Position numbers and translations under genes: made by a program. A stretch of 64,000 nucleotides of DNA from Zanthoxylum bungeanum. Taxonomy: Eukaryota > Streptophyta > Magnoliopsida > Sapindales > Rutaceae. Where the stretch lies: contig SKCR01036751.1 of NCBI GenBank assembly GCA_019454045.1, forward strand, positions 248,001-312,000, read 5' to 3'. Of the stretch, positions 12,249-22,147 are shown piece after piece (positions within the stretch are counted from its first letter, which is position 1; each line of letters opens with the position of its first letter). The notes below the pieces were generated by a model. That model was given only the letters and a program-made list of their open reading frames with translations, was not told the origin of the DNA and did not search any database.

Positions 12249-12863
12249 TATACGGGCCAAATTTGGTCCAAGGTTAATTTCGACCTTTCGTCTCAGGCCC
12301 ACTGCTAAATGCACCCCTGAAACCCCCTAGCCGAACCCAAAGACATTGTGCATGCCCAGGCTCGGAGAAACATCATACCCAAAGACCGATATCTGAACCC
12401 CTTTAAATACCAACCCGTGAAACGTCCAAACCCATAACTACCCTTCATGACTGCCCATAACTGCCTCTTCACGACTCGACTGTTACAATCACCCAAAACG
12501 TATAAACAATTAAGGCATTCATGAGTCCCACCTCGAATCACCTATAAGAGGAACCAAAATCCAGAAGAGAAGGGGCATGTAAGCTCTGCTACCCATAGCT
12601 CAAGCAATATTCTCTCTATAGACCTCCTACCTACAGCCCACATGGTAGCTCGCATGAATCAAGGTAATCTCTAAGCTTGCTCCTCCTTCAACGATATTAA
12701 TAGATCACTTTCATCACTGAATTGAGCGTCGGAGTGCCCCCGACACCCACCACACCGGTGGGTAGTCTACTCCCGCTCACTCTACCTTTGTTTTGCAGGA
12801 ACGCTAGTGCCCTCAACCTACAAATTCTCGATTGTGGACCTCGGGCGAAAACCAGCATCCACA
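12249..12863 (+). repeat. LTR 3 of the composite gypsy element
   Basis: Same family as LTRs 1 and 2; the first dinucleotide has mutated to TA. It ends CATCCACA and is followed by the CATAT target duplication instead of a primer-binding site, so this is the true 3' terminus. Confidence 0.88.
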
Positions 12864-12868
12864 CATAT
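12864..12868. repeat. Target-site duplication CATAT, right copy
   Basis: Matches 1343-1347. Its presence only at the outer ends shows that the whole three-LTR structure occupies one insertion site. Confidence 0.85.
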
Positions 12869-12889
12869 ACCCTTTAATAATGTATATGA

Positions 12890-13060
12890 TGATCTAAAAG
12901 GGCGTGACTTGATGATGTAGAGTTGATGATATGATCTTTAGGTCATGTGTTCGAATTGATGAAGTGCGTTTCTTCTAAGAGTCTGAGATAGTCGGGGATT
13001 TTACTTGCTCCGTTTCAGGTCGGAAGGGGTGGTTTGACAGCAGGATTTTTAACGATTTCA
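12890..13060 (+). repeat. tRNA-derived SINE-like repeat, copy 1
   Basis: Contains a polymerase III B-box-like GTGTTCGAATTG and a downstream body (GCGTTTCTTCTAAGAG, then GTCTGAGATAGTC and GGGGTGGTTTG). The same body recurs in inverted orientation at about 51720-51887 and, more diverged, at 52395-52560. No ORF. Exact ends are uncertain. It lies only 20-odd bases from the end of LTR 3. Confidence 0.55.
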
Positions 13061-13799
13061 ATATATATATATATATATATGACCCGCTTATTGCATGGAT
13101 TGTGTAAAATTTAAATATTATTTTTTAATAATATCAAAATTTGATGAAGAATTTATGAATAGGATTTGTACATTTTAAATAAAAGAAAAATCATATGTGA
13201 CGTTTTAGGAAGAAAAAAAAAATCATGTGACGTCGTTTTAAAAAAAAATATTAAACTCTTGTATATGCTAGTGTGGAGTTCGCTCTTTCCGGGGGTTGAA
13301 TAAAATTTAAATGATATTTTTAATAATCACAAAAGATTTGAGAAGGAATTTAATTATGAATATGATTTATATATTTAAATAAAAGAAAAATTATATAATA
13401 GTGTAAGGTCCGTTCTTCGCGCGAGTAGAGTAATAATAAAAGATTTGAGGAGAAATATAATTATAAATAGAATTTGTATATTTAAAATAAAAAGAAAAAT
13501 CATATGTGGCTTTTTTAAACAGAAAAGTAAAATCATATGTGATGCTTTAATAAGAAAAAATACTGAACTTTTATAAAGAATGTAGGAAAAATTGTGAGAG
13601 AATGCAGTATCTTCAATATGTTGGGCTCGAATGTTCAAAATCCAATGGAGTTTGGGTTTTGTCTTGGAAGTCCAATATGTGTAGTTTTGATTGGAATTTT
13701 CCCCTTTTACTCAATGTATGTAAGTTGATTGCTAATGATTGAGCTTTGAATGAAGTGATAAGATTTAGTCAGTTACGTGAGTGTCCCCTCCCCTCTCGT
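13061..13799. other. AT-rich intergenic DNA
   Basis: Begins with an (AT)n run (about 13062-13080). Short similar blocks around AAATAAAAGAAAAATCATATGTG recur near 13180, 13380 and 13490, suggesting an old local duplication. No gene. Confidence 0.4.
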
Positions 13800-14345
13800 T
13801 TTCTATAAGCTCATTGCTTATATAAGGTCATTTATATAAATGTGTCAATCTTTGGTTGACACATGCCTATCATTAGACTGTTCTCTTGTTTCATGGTGCA
13901 CACTTGACATGATACATACTCTAATATGATATTAGATGTGATAACACCTATTATTATATATATTAAACCTTGCTTGCATGTTAAGATACATGAATTGCCA
14001 TTAAAGTCCACTAATCTCGGATGCAATGGGTGATGTCATGTACTCCAAATATCAAGATGCTTCTGATGTATTTGACGGGTTCCAGAGTGAACCATCTCTG
14101 GAAATGGCGTAGATCGGATTGAACTGATTTCAGAACTACTATATTTCAGAGTGACGTTACTCCAAAGTGACATCACTCTGGGTTCAAGGTCTGGTTGTCT
14201 TGGAATTGGAAGTCCTCGGACGTTGGAGGTCATCTTGACACTTCCTATATTCCAGTACTGTTGTACCCTGACAGATGTCATTCTCTTATTGGACTTTCCT
14301 CTGCTTGCAGGAGTTCCACTAAGTAGGCGTTTTGAGAAAAATTCA
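13800..14345 (+). repeat. Unclassified dispersed repeat, copy A
   Basis: Shares an ordered set of blocks with 28005-28560 and 34770-35410: a CTTATAT head, GTCAACACATG-type sequence, CATGTTAAGAT, ACTAATCTCGG, several CAGAGTGA/CTCCAAAG blocks, and a tail TTCCACTAAG. It may be the remnant of an LTR element, but no ends or target duplication were found. Confidence 0.45.
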
Positions 14346-14649
14346 ACATCATATTGGCACGTTTCCCTATATTAACTTTAAATTCAAGCGAAACATATAT
14401 ATATTTAAACAATAACAACAACAACAACAACAAAAAGATCTGAAATCTCCATGTCACATTCATAATTAATTTGCAATGAAGTGACCTCATATAACACGCA
14501 ATTTGATTTTCTTAAATGGATATAGATATATTTATTGCAATAGTCACATGGTCATCTGTTATTGACTACGCATTATTAGATATTTGGTCACATTAGGTAT
14601 AAGTGTGGCCGGTTCTACCTTATGCCTAATGCATGCCCCCTAACATTGA

Positions 14650-14652
<3 letters not shown>

Positions 14653-14711
<59 letters not shown>
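14653..14711. repeat. (AT)n microsatellite abutting the viral fragment
   Basis: An almost pure AT dinucleotide tract of about 58 bp that runs directly into pararetroviral coding sequence. AT-rich simple repeats are a recurrent integration context for plant pararetrovirus DNA. Confidence 0.9.
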
Positions 14712-14713
<2 letters not shown>

Positions 14714-15540
14714 TCCCTGATAAAATTCTAGATAAAAGCCAACTCCAAAGATTTTTAGGAAGTTTAAATTATGTTCTAGATTTTTGTCCTAACATCAATA
14801 GAATTGCAAAACCATTGCATGATAGATTAAAGAAAGTTCCTGTTCCTTGGACTGATGAACATACAAAGGCTATTAAACTAATAAAGAACACTGTTAAGGA
14901 TATCCCTTGCTTATATTTAGCAAACCCTAGTGAATCTGAACATCCTCCCTTGAGGAATATAACCGTAGACCATGGTGAACCCTCAATTCAGATTAAAGCC
15001 TCACCATTAAAGATTCATAGACCTAATGATACTGATAAAGACTTAGATAGTATTATCCAACAGAATAATTTCTGTAATACTAATCTGAATACAATTGGAA
15101 AACAGTTAAATAGGATAGAAGGTCAAATCCAACAATCCACTATTACTGTTCATGCATTAAAGACTACTGTAAAACCTAATGAAGACAAGAAACTTAAAAA
15201 GCCCATTTTTGAACCATTTCAGAAACCCATAACTACCATATGTTTGAAGGATCAATCCCTGTTGCCTTGATTTACAAAATTTCCTACAAAGCTATGCATT
15301 CTGCGTTCAACACGCAACATAAGATCCAGTCAAAAAGAGATGAGACTCTTCTCTTACAGACTGATCTGTCCAAATCTAACATGGTTATCCCCAGACCTAT
15401 CCAATGGAAAGATATCAATCTTCCGGAACCAGATCTGGATCCCAGAAATGGTGCTCTGAGTGAAGGAGGGAGAAGAGAATTACAACTGAGGGGAGAGATC
15501 CGGTCTCTATGCCTCAGAGGAGCAGTAACAATTTAAATGA
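14712..15540 (+). pseudogene. Endogenous pararetrovirus (Caulimoviridae) fragment, rearranged
   Basis: From 14712 to about 14930 the frame reads as the C-terminal part of a caulimovirid reverse transcriptase: LQRFLGSLNYV, then IAKPLHDRLKK and PWTDEHTKA. At about 14935 the similarity stops and another segment follows, with a short coiled-coil stretch (NTIGKQLNRIEGQI). From 15240, in a different frame, comes a segment resembling the C-terminal part of a viral movement protein (YKISYKAMHS, ETLLLQTDLSKSN). In known genomes movement protein precedes reverse transcriptase, so the pieces are out of order. The fragment is broken, has no complete domain, and cannot encode a functional virus. The RT assignment is firm; the movement-protein assignment is from memory of the family and less certain. 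Confidence 0.72.
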
Positions 15541-15990
15541 CAGAAACTGATATAATTATCAGTCTGCAAACATGCTTTAAAAATTAAAATTGCTTTTTAA
15601 ATAAACATTCACAACTTTTACATAGGCTATAAAACGATTGCTTACATTTTCTTTGAAGAACAAACTTAAAGTATAAACTGAGAAAGAGTTCTAAGAAGGG
15701 AGAAGTTTGAAAATAATTCTAAAAAAAAACCGGATGCTCTCTACTGAGAGTTAATGGGAACTATATACCCAATCAACCAACTACCATAATTATTACAATT
15801 ATTAAAACAGTAAGATACAGTAAGATGCTTCTGCTTTTCTGTCTTTGTAACGTGCTTTGGGTGGCTTTGAATGCTTTCTTCACATGGCTATAGTAAGATG
15901 CTTCATCTTTTTCTTTTGCTTTCACCTGGCTTTGTCATCATAAGATGCTATATCTAATATAGTATTTCAAAAATAATTGCTTAAATTAAC
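15541..15990. other. Intergenic DNA between viral fragment and CACTA element
   Basis: No ORF or recognised element. A CAGTAAGATGCTTC-like phrase recurs near 15820 and 15890. It may include non-coding pararetroviral sequence, but I cannot show that. Confidence 0.35.
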
Positions 15991-15993
15991 ATT

Positions 15994-16400
15994 CACTACA
16001 AAAATTAGACCATTTAGCGTCGAATTATTTCGACGCCATAAGTCACAGTTTCGACGCAAAAGACAATTAGCGTCGAAGTAATTAGACGCAAAAAATGGAC
16101 GCTGAAATGTCGACGAGAATCACTTTTAGCGTCGAAATGATTAAATGCGACGCTAAAAAACTATATTCTGCGTCCAATTTATGTCGACGCTAAAGTAAAT
16201 TTTCCGACGCTATAGGTTATATTTGGCGACGAAATAATTCGCCGCCAAAGTAAAAAATTTAGCGTCGAAACGTGGCGACGCTAAAGTATATTAAAAAAGT
16301 AATATATGTACGCTTACAGCGGCCATTTTTTTGTTACTATTAGCGTCGAAATATTCGACGCCAAAAATTGACTTTTTGCGTCGAATTATTTCGTCGCTAA
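15994..16400. promoter_or_regulatory. CACTA left end: TIR and subterminal motif array
   Basis: The terminal inverted repeat is followed by more than a dozen copies of TTTAGCGTCGAA and its complement, often paired as short hairpins. These are the presumed binding sites for the element-encoded regulatory protein. Each motif carries two CpG sites, so methylation could control binding (inference from En/Spm biology). Confidence 0.8.
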
Positions 16401-16601
16401 TAGTTCAAAAATTTATTTTTTAAAAATTTATTAATTTACTTTTTTTTTGGTCTAAAATATTTAATTTAGTTGAAAAAAAATGTAATTAATAAAAGAATTA
16501 CGAAATATTATAATAAATATTATATTGAAATTTGTTTTAGAAAAAAAAATATTATATTAAATCTATTTGTTCAAAATGTTTATACAAAACCAAATATAAA
16601 A

Positions 16602-18065
16602 TTAATTGCTACTGTGATGGGGGACGCTCGAGCCCGATGCACCATGACTGAGTGAGGCCTCAAACATCTGACGGAAAGCCAGCATTTGCTGTTCCAACTG
16701 CTTCATCTTCTTCTCGTGGTCCATCATCTTCTTCTCGTGGTCCACCGTGACCTGTTGTAGCTTCTCCTTAGTCTGCTGCAGCTCGTCTCGGGTGCTGGCT
16801 AGCTCGTCTTTGGTGGTGACTAACTCGTCTCGAAGAGAGACATTGTCCGAATTAACACTATTGTGTGCAGATGACGTTGGCTTTTTACGAGTGCCAATGC
16901 CAACGTTGTAAGCTGTCTGATTCTTGAAAATCAATTGCGATAGCTGCTCATCTGGTATGGGGTCGGACCCTGTCTCCTGAGTTTGATGTTGGTGTTCCAT
17001 CATTTCGTTCTGTTTCAAAAAATAAGTTAATATTAGAATTTGAGAAAAAAAATTAACATATATAATATTAATTATTTTATTTTAAAACTGAAACTTACAT
17101 AGTAGCGTTCAGCTTCTTCATTTATCCATTTGTTCCTCTCATTGTAATGCGTCACACGGAAAAAAATCTGGAAATGATTGCACCTCACCTGTACTACTCT
17201 GTTATAAACAGAAAATAAATTCAATATTATTCCAGATTAGTAAAAACAATTAACTGTTAAATTTTACGTTAGGATATATTTACCTCAGAATGTTCGGCAC
17301 GATGTTGGATAAATGGCTTCGAACCTCCACGGTGGTTAAAACGCAAGTGACTTCGATTTTCCGCATTTGTGTGACATTTATCCTGCATTTACCAACACTG
17401 TAAGTACCGAAAACAAAGACAATTATAAATTTCCGTTTATTTCAAAATTTACCTAGTGTTTTTTGCTAGACCAAATCTCACATAAGAATATCCAATATTG
17501 TTCCTCTATAAAATCAGGCTTGTGTTGTGGAGCATTTGAAGGTCCATGTTCGTCGACTATTGGTTTCAGGACTTTTGTTCTATAATCTTTATAACTTTTC
17601 CCCATGTGGTAGTGAATATATTGTTGGACATTCACTTTGGTCAGATCGAAGTCGAACCATTCCTACATGAAAATTCGAGTAAAAATAAGTATAAAATAAA
17701 AATGTTAAATAACAAACAATATCGAAAACTTACAAGTAGCGAATGGAATAGCCGGTTCATTTTCGTCTCCCGCGGTATCTTTCTCCAAGATACGTAGTTT
17801 TGGGGAGCTTCATATCGAGCTGTAACTCATATGGCTGTATTAAACGCTGAATTATATTGTCCGACTTGAGTGTGTCCATCATCTGATATCTCTATCCGGA
17901 TATGGCCGTAAGCCTTAACGTACTTAGCCACCCCAGGCCACGGGTGCGTCCTCGACCCTTCACTGTACTGGACTCACCAGTGCTAGCAGAGGAATCACCA
18001 GGGCCAGTTGCCCTTGCTGATGTAGATGGAGTCGCGTTAGCCCGTTTGCGATTGCCCGGTGCCAT
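16602..18065 (-). pseudogene. CACTA second gene, Transposase_24 (Ptta/En/Spm) type, broken
   Basis: Multi-exon minus-strand gene. The first exon (ATG at 18065) encodes a low-complexity Ser/Thr/Arg-rich N-terminus. An exon at about 17453-17660 has the family signature HMGKSYKDYRTKV. The next exon (about 17285-17382) carries CHTNAENR, and exons near 17100-17200 give NKWINEEAERYY. The last exon, up to 17018, ends in a coiled coil (DELASTRDELQQTKEKL) and stops at 16602. At the border after 17460 the reading frame runs into TAG where the family continues, so the copy looks null. In En/Spm-type elements such proteins are thought to bind the subterminal repeats. Confidence 0.72.
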
Positions 18066-18296
18066 ATGTAAAAACCTGTCGCATTAGCGTCATCAAATTG
18101 CTAAAACCAAGTTTGACTATAAATATTTTGAACTAAATGCCATAAAGAAAGAATAAGAAATTTGTCTAATGGATAATAAGAGCAAGCCCCATGCAGGCAG
18201 TACGCATCCATGAATGAACCAATTAAACCCTCGGCAGGGAAAATCCAATTTTAGCTTTCAATTCAATCAATGTTGCAACGAAAAATCGCAAACGAT

Positions 18297-18361
18297 GACA
18301 CATCAATTTCTGCCCAGAACAGCGGCAATCGGCAGCTGTTCTGGGCAGAAATTGATGTGTC
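18297..18361. repeat. Perfect 27-bp inverted repeat (hairpin)
   Basis: The left arm (18297-18323) and right arm (18335-18361) are exact reverse complements, separated by an 11-nt spacer. Pairing continues four more positions outward with a single T/G mismatch. It sits about 230 bp upstream of the second CACTA gene, so it would lie in that gene's promoter or 5' leader. Confidence 0.85.
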
Positions 18362-18364
18362 GTC

Positions 18365-18655
18365 GTCATTCATTAGCGTCAATCATCATCATTCATTAGC
18401 GTCAATCATCATCATTCATCATTCATCAACAATCATCATCATCATTCATCAACAATCATCATCATCATCATCATCATCAATGATTCCACTCTATGAACAA
18501 TCATCATCATCATGCAAATTCATCATCATCATCATCATACATCAACAATCATCATCATCATGCAAATTCATCATCAATATCAACAATCATTAGGTCATCA
18601 AAATTCATCATCATCATCGACAACCATCATCATCATCATCATCAAATTAAAATCA
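18365..18655. repeat. (ATC)n-rich microsatellite
   Basis: Long imperfect array of ATCATC with interspersed CAACA and CATTCATTAGCGTCA units. ORFs here are low-complexity artefacts. Confidence 0.85.
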
Positions 18656-18788
18656 ACAAGTGAGACTTACCTGTAAATTCGTTGCAGTAGAGTGTTGGAG
18701 CCGAAAATGCAGAAGAAGAGAGTGGGAGGGAGAATTTTGATCGTTTGAGCCGAGAAAAAGAGGTCACTGGTTTTAGGGATTTAAACGA

Positions 18789-19155
18789 CATTTAGCGTCG
18801 AATTAATTTCATTTTAGCGTCGACTAATTCGACGCCACAAAGTAGGCGGTTTATTAAAATTTAGGGTTATTTTTCCGGGAAATTTAATTTTTATATTTAG
18901 CGTCGAAAAATAATTTTCGACGCTAAAGGGACATTTAGCGTCGAAAAATAATTTTCGACGCTAAAGGGACATTTAGCGTCGAATTAATTTTATTTTAACG
19001 TCGACTAGTTCGACGCAAAAAATTAGGCGGTTTATTAAAATTTAGGATTATTTTTCCGGGAAATTTAATTTTTTATATCTAGCGTCGAAAAATAATATTC
19101 GACGCTAAATGTACACCATTTAGCGTCGAATATTATTTTTCGACGCTAAATGTCT
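18789..19155. repeat. Internal cluster of CACTA subterminal-type motifs
   Basis: TTTAGCGTCGAA/TTCGACGCTAAA hairpins occur here between the two genes, far from either end. A block of about 181 bp is duplicated (motif starts at 18791 and 18972, both followed by a GGCGGTTTATTAAAATTTAGG segment). It may act as promoter elements for the second gene or be the remains of another CACTA end. Confidence 0.75.
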
Positions 19156-19189
19156 ACCATTAAAAATAATAAAAACAAATATATGATAG

Positions 19190-19350
19190 TTATACTATTA
19201 ATAATTACGATAATATTTTAACCATATCTAAAGAGTAAATAAAATCAACAACCATACATTATAATCCAGAAAACTATTAATAATTACGATAATATTTCAA
19301 TCATATCTAAAGAGTAATTAAAATCAACAACCATACATTATAATCCAGAA
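19190..19350. repeat. Two-copy 79-bp tandem repeat
   Basis: ATTACGATAATATTT...CATACATTATAATCCAGAAAA occurs twice (attacga at 19204 and 19283), just downstream of the transposase stop. Confidence 0.7.
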
Positions 19351-19384
19351 AATTATTCATCAATCACAAAATACAGTAACTTCA

Positions 19385-21900
19385 TTAATCACTATTGTCG
19401 TCGGTATTTGAGGATTCGTGACTGGAATCAAAGTCATCTTCAGTGTCAAATTGTTCTTCACTTGCTACTTCAACGCTCACTTCAGAATGAGGAATTATCT
19501 CAACGTCTGTACTAGCTCGAGTTAATGTGATATTTTCAGGAACGGTGACAGTTGGTCCATAAAATATTTGTGCAGTATCTTCAAAGTTGCCGGAGACTTC
19601 TTCTGTTTCATCTGATATGTCAACTCTATCTTTCTCCTGCGTGTCCCAGATGGCCCTATGTTGTAACTTTTCTACCACCATCCATCCAGTTCCTAACTTA
19701 GGATCAGATATGTATATCACTGAACGTGCTTGGGTACAAAAAATGTATGGATCATTATTGTACAAAAAACGTTGAACACTAATTGACGTTAGATGATTAC
19801 GAACTTGAATTCTCATCTTTTTGGCATTTGTGTCAAACCACTTACAGTCGAATAGCACAATATGTCGTCTGGGTCGGTATATCAACTCAATGACCGACTG
19901 CAATACGCCGTAGAAGTCAATTAGATCTGAGCCGTGTTCTCCTTGGACTACAATTCCAGAATTTTGAGTCACATGAGTAACATCTCGCTGTTCGGTATGA
20001 AATCTAACTCCGTTGACAATGCATCCATTGTACTCATAAGCCTGCTTTTGAGGCCCATAAGCCAATCACAGAATGATTTTCTCTCCGATTGATTGAGCAC
20101 ATAACTAGCAGGAGGCTTAATAAGACCTCGAGAGGTGACTTGTAAATGTAATTCACTGCGAATTTTAAGATCTTGTAGGTCCAATCTAGCATTTACAGTG
20201 TCTTTTGTCTTACCCGGAATATTGAATAGTGTACCCACTAAACTCTCACAAATGTTTTTTTCTATATGCATTACATTCAAATTATGTCGCAAACTCAGAG
20301 TCCCCCAATACTCTAACTCAAAGAAAATACTCTTTCATGTCCAATTCAACTCTTCAGGTAAGCGTTTTCGATTTTTATCTCTATTATTAGGATGTTTACC
20401 TGGTGTGCTGTCTCTGAGATGTTGATGTTGGCAAAGTATGTATAATCCAGACAATGGACTGGGCATACTCTGAGGTTCATGATGACCGTTAAATAATTGA
20501 CTCATCCGCCAAGGATGACTCAACTCAAGAAATCTCATGTGCCCTGTGTATCCGATTTTATTCCGTAATCGTTGCGAAGATGTTTGACCCGCACAAACTG
20601 GACATGCCATGTATCCCTTAGAGCTCCATTCAGATAATGAACCATAAGCTGGAAAATCATTAATGGTCCATAATAATGCGGCATGCATCTGAAAATACTG
20701 CTCTGACGCTGCATCATAGGTATGCACACCCACATTCCATAATGTTTGTAACTCCTCGATCAATGGTCTCAAGTAAATATTTATATCTTTACCAGATGAA
20801 CGTGGACCAGGGATAAGCAATGACATAAACATGAACGGATCCTTCATACATTTCCATGGAGGTAAGTTATATGGAATGACAATAACGGGCCATATGCTAT
20901 AAGAGTTGTACATATTCCCAAATGGGTTAAAACCATCAGAGGCAAGACCTAACCTCACATTACGGGGGTCCTCAGCGAAACGGGGGTACATGTCATCAAA
21001 TTCCTTCCATTCGGTTCCATCCGTAGGATGTCTAAGTATGCCCTCCGCACCGATCCTCTTTTCATGATGCCACATCATATCAGTCGCTGTGTGTCGTGAC
21101 ATGAACAATCTCTGCAGCCTGGGCGTTAAAGGGAAATATCGCAATATCTTTTGAGGCACTTTCTTCCCCATACCACGGACTTTATACCGACTTTCACCAC
21201 ATATCGGACAATGTTCAAGTGATTCATACTCGGCACGAAATAATACACAATCAAACTTACAAGCATGAATGGATTCATACCCCATTCCCAGATCACGCAA
21301 TATTTTCTTTGCCTCGTAGTACGACTTAGGCAATTCGCTTCCAACCGGTAACATTTGGGCCAGTAACTCTAACATCATATCGATACTTTTGTTGGTCATT
21401 CTGTTGATCACTTTAATGTGTAATATTTTCACAACGAAATTCAAGATCGACATTCCAACACCTTCAAATGGAATTTTTTTTGCCTCATCAAGTAGTTCAC
21501 TAAATAAATTTTGATCATTTCCACTTAACACTGGCATGTCACCACTAACACTATGACCAAGTTGTGGACCTTGTAAGTCATGCAAAATATCGGTGATCTC
21601 ATCGTTTGCAGGTTGATTGTAACTACTGCTCCCTTCGCCGGAATCAAAAAACTGTGACTGAGAATGATACTGCTCACCGTGATAAATCCACGTACGGTAA
21701 GTTGGTGATATTCCTGGCATGTATAAATGATTATGAACTTCATCTAACCGCTTCCTTTTCCTATTCAAACAATTTACACATGGACAACGAACACGACCTT
21801 CTGCATCAATGTGTTGCTTTGCGACTTCCATAAACTCATACACTCCATTACGATATTCAACACTCAATCTATCCAGAGAGCTCATCCAATTTCTATCCAT
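19385..21900 (-). pseudogene. TNP2-like CACTA transposase, disrupted
   Basis: Transposase gene on the minus strand. The homologous start is the Met at 21900 (MDRNWMSSL). An N-terminal transposase-associated zinc-binding region follows (CPCVNCLNRK). The Transposase_21 domain comes next, with DGFNPFGNMYNSYS-IWP, PPWKCMKDPFMF and CPVCAGQTSS. An in-frame TGA at about 20335-20337 interrupts an otherwise continuous frame that resumes with KSIFFELEYW and LNVMHIEKNICESL. Near 20060 the frame shifts and a large segment normally found after this region is missing. The C-terminal DUF4216-like domain (NGCIVNGVRFHT, VVLFDCKWFDT-like) then runs to 19385. Both lesions predict no active transposase. DDE catalytic residues were not assigned. 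Confidence 0.85.
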
Positions 21901-21988
21901 TTCAGGAGAATACCTAAATATAATAATATAATTATTAGATATCATATTACAGTAATCAACATTACTAATTCATTAATACTTTATTTAA

Positions 21989-21989
<1 letters not shown>

Positions 21990-22030
<41 letters not shown>
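21990..22030. repeat. (AT)n microsatellite
   Basis: Pure AT tract upstream of the transposase start. Confidence 0.85.
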
Positions 22031-22033
<3 letters not shown>

Positions 22034-22147
22034 GTTGATAAATTAATTAAATAGTTTACAGAAAAAATTTATTTTGTTAATTAATATACTTACTCTACAT
22101 ATATGAATCATAAATCACTAACAAACAGCATATAAACAACATATATA

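Larger units (their letters stand above)
1348..12863 (+). mobile_element. Composite gag-only Ty3/gypsy-type LTR retrotransposon (LTR-I-LTR-I-LTR)
   Basis: Three near-identical LTRs of about 615 bp (1348-1962, 6258-6874, 12249-12863) flank two internal units that each start with a primer-binding site and a gag gene. The outer LTRs are bordered by the same 5-bp direct repeat CATAT (1343-1347 and 12864-12868), the mark of one integration event; the middle LTR has no such flanks. Neither internal unit contains recognisable protease, reverse transcriptase, RNase H or integrase, so the element is non-autonomous, like the TR-GAG class. The 3' half of each unit is tandem minisatellite, a layout known from the Tat lineage of gypsy elements; that lineage assignment is inference. 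The duplicated internal unit most simply arose by unequal recombination between LTRs after insertion. Confidence 0.88.

Noticed and set aside
16602..18660. Plus-strand open frames over the CACTA second gene and the ATC microsatellite
   Set aside because: Antisense of coiled-coil exons or low-complexity ATC repeat. The minus strand carries the family signature.
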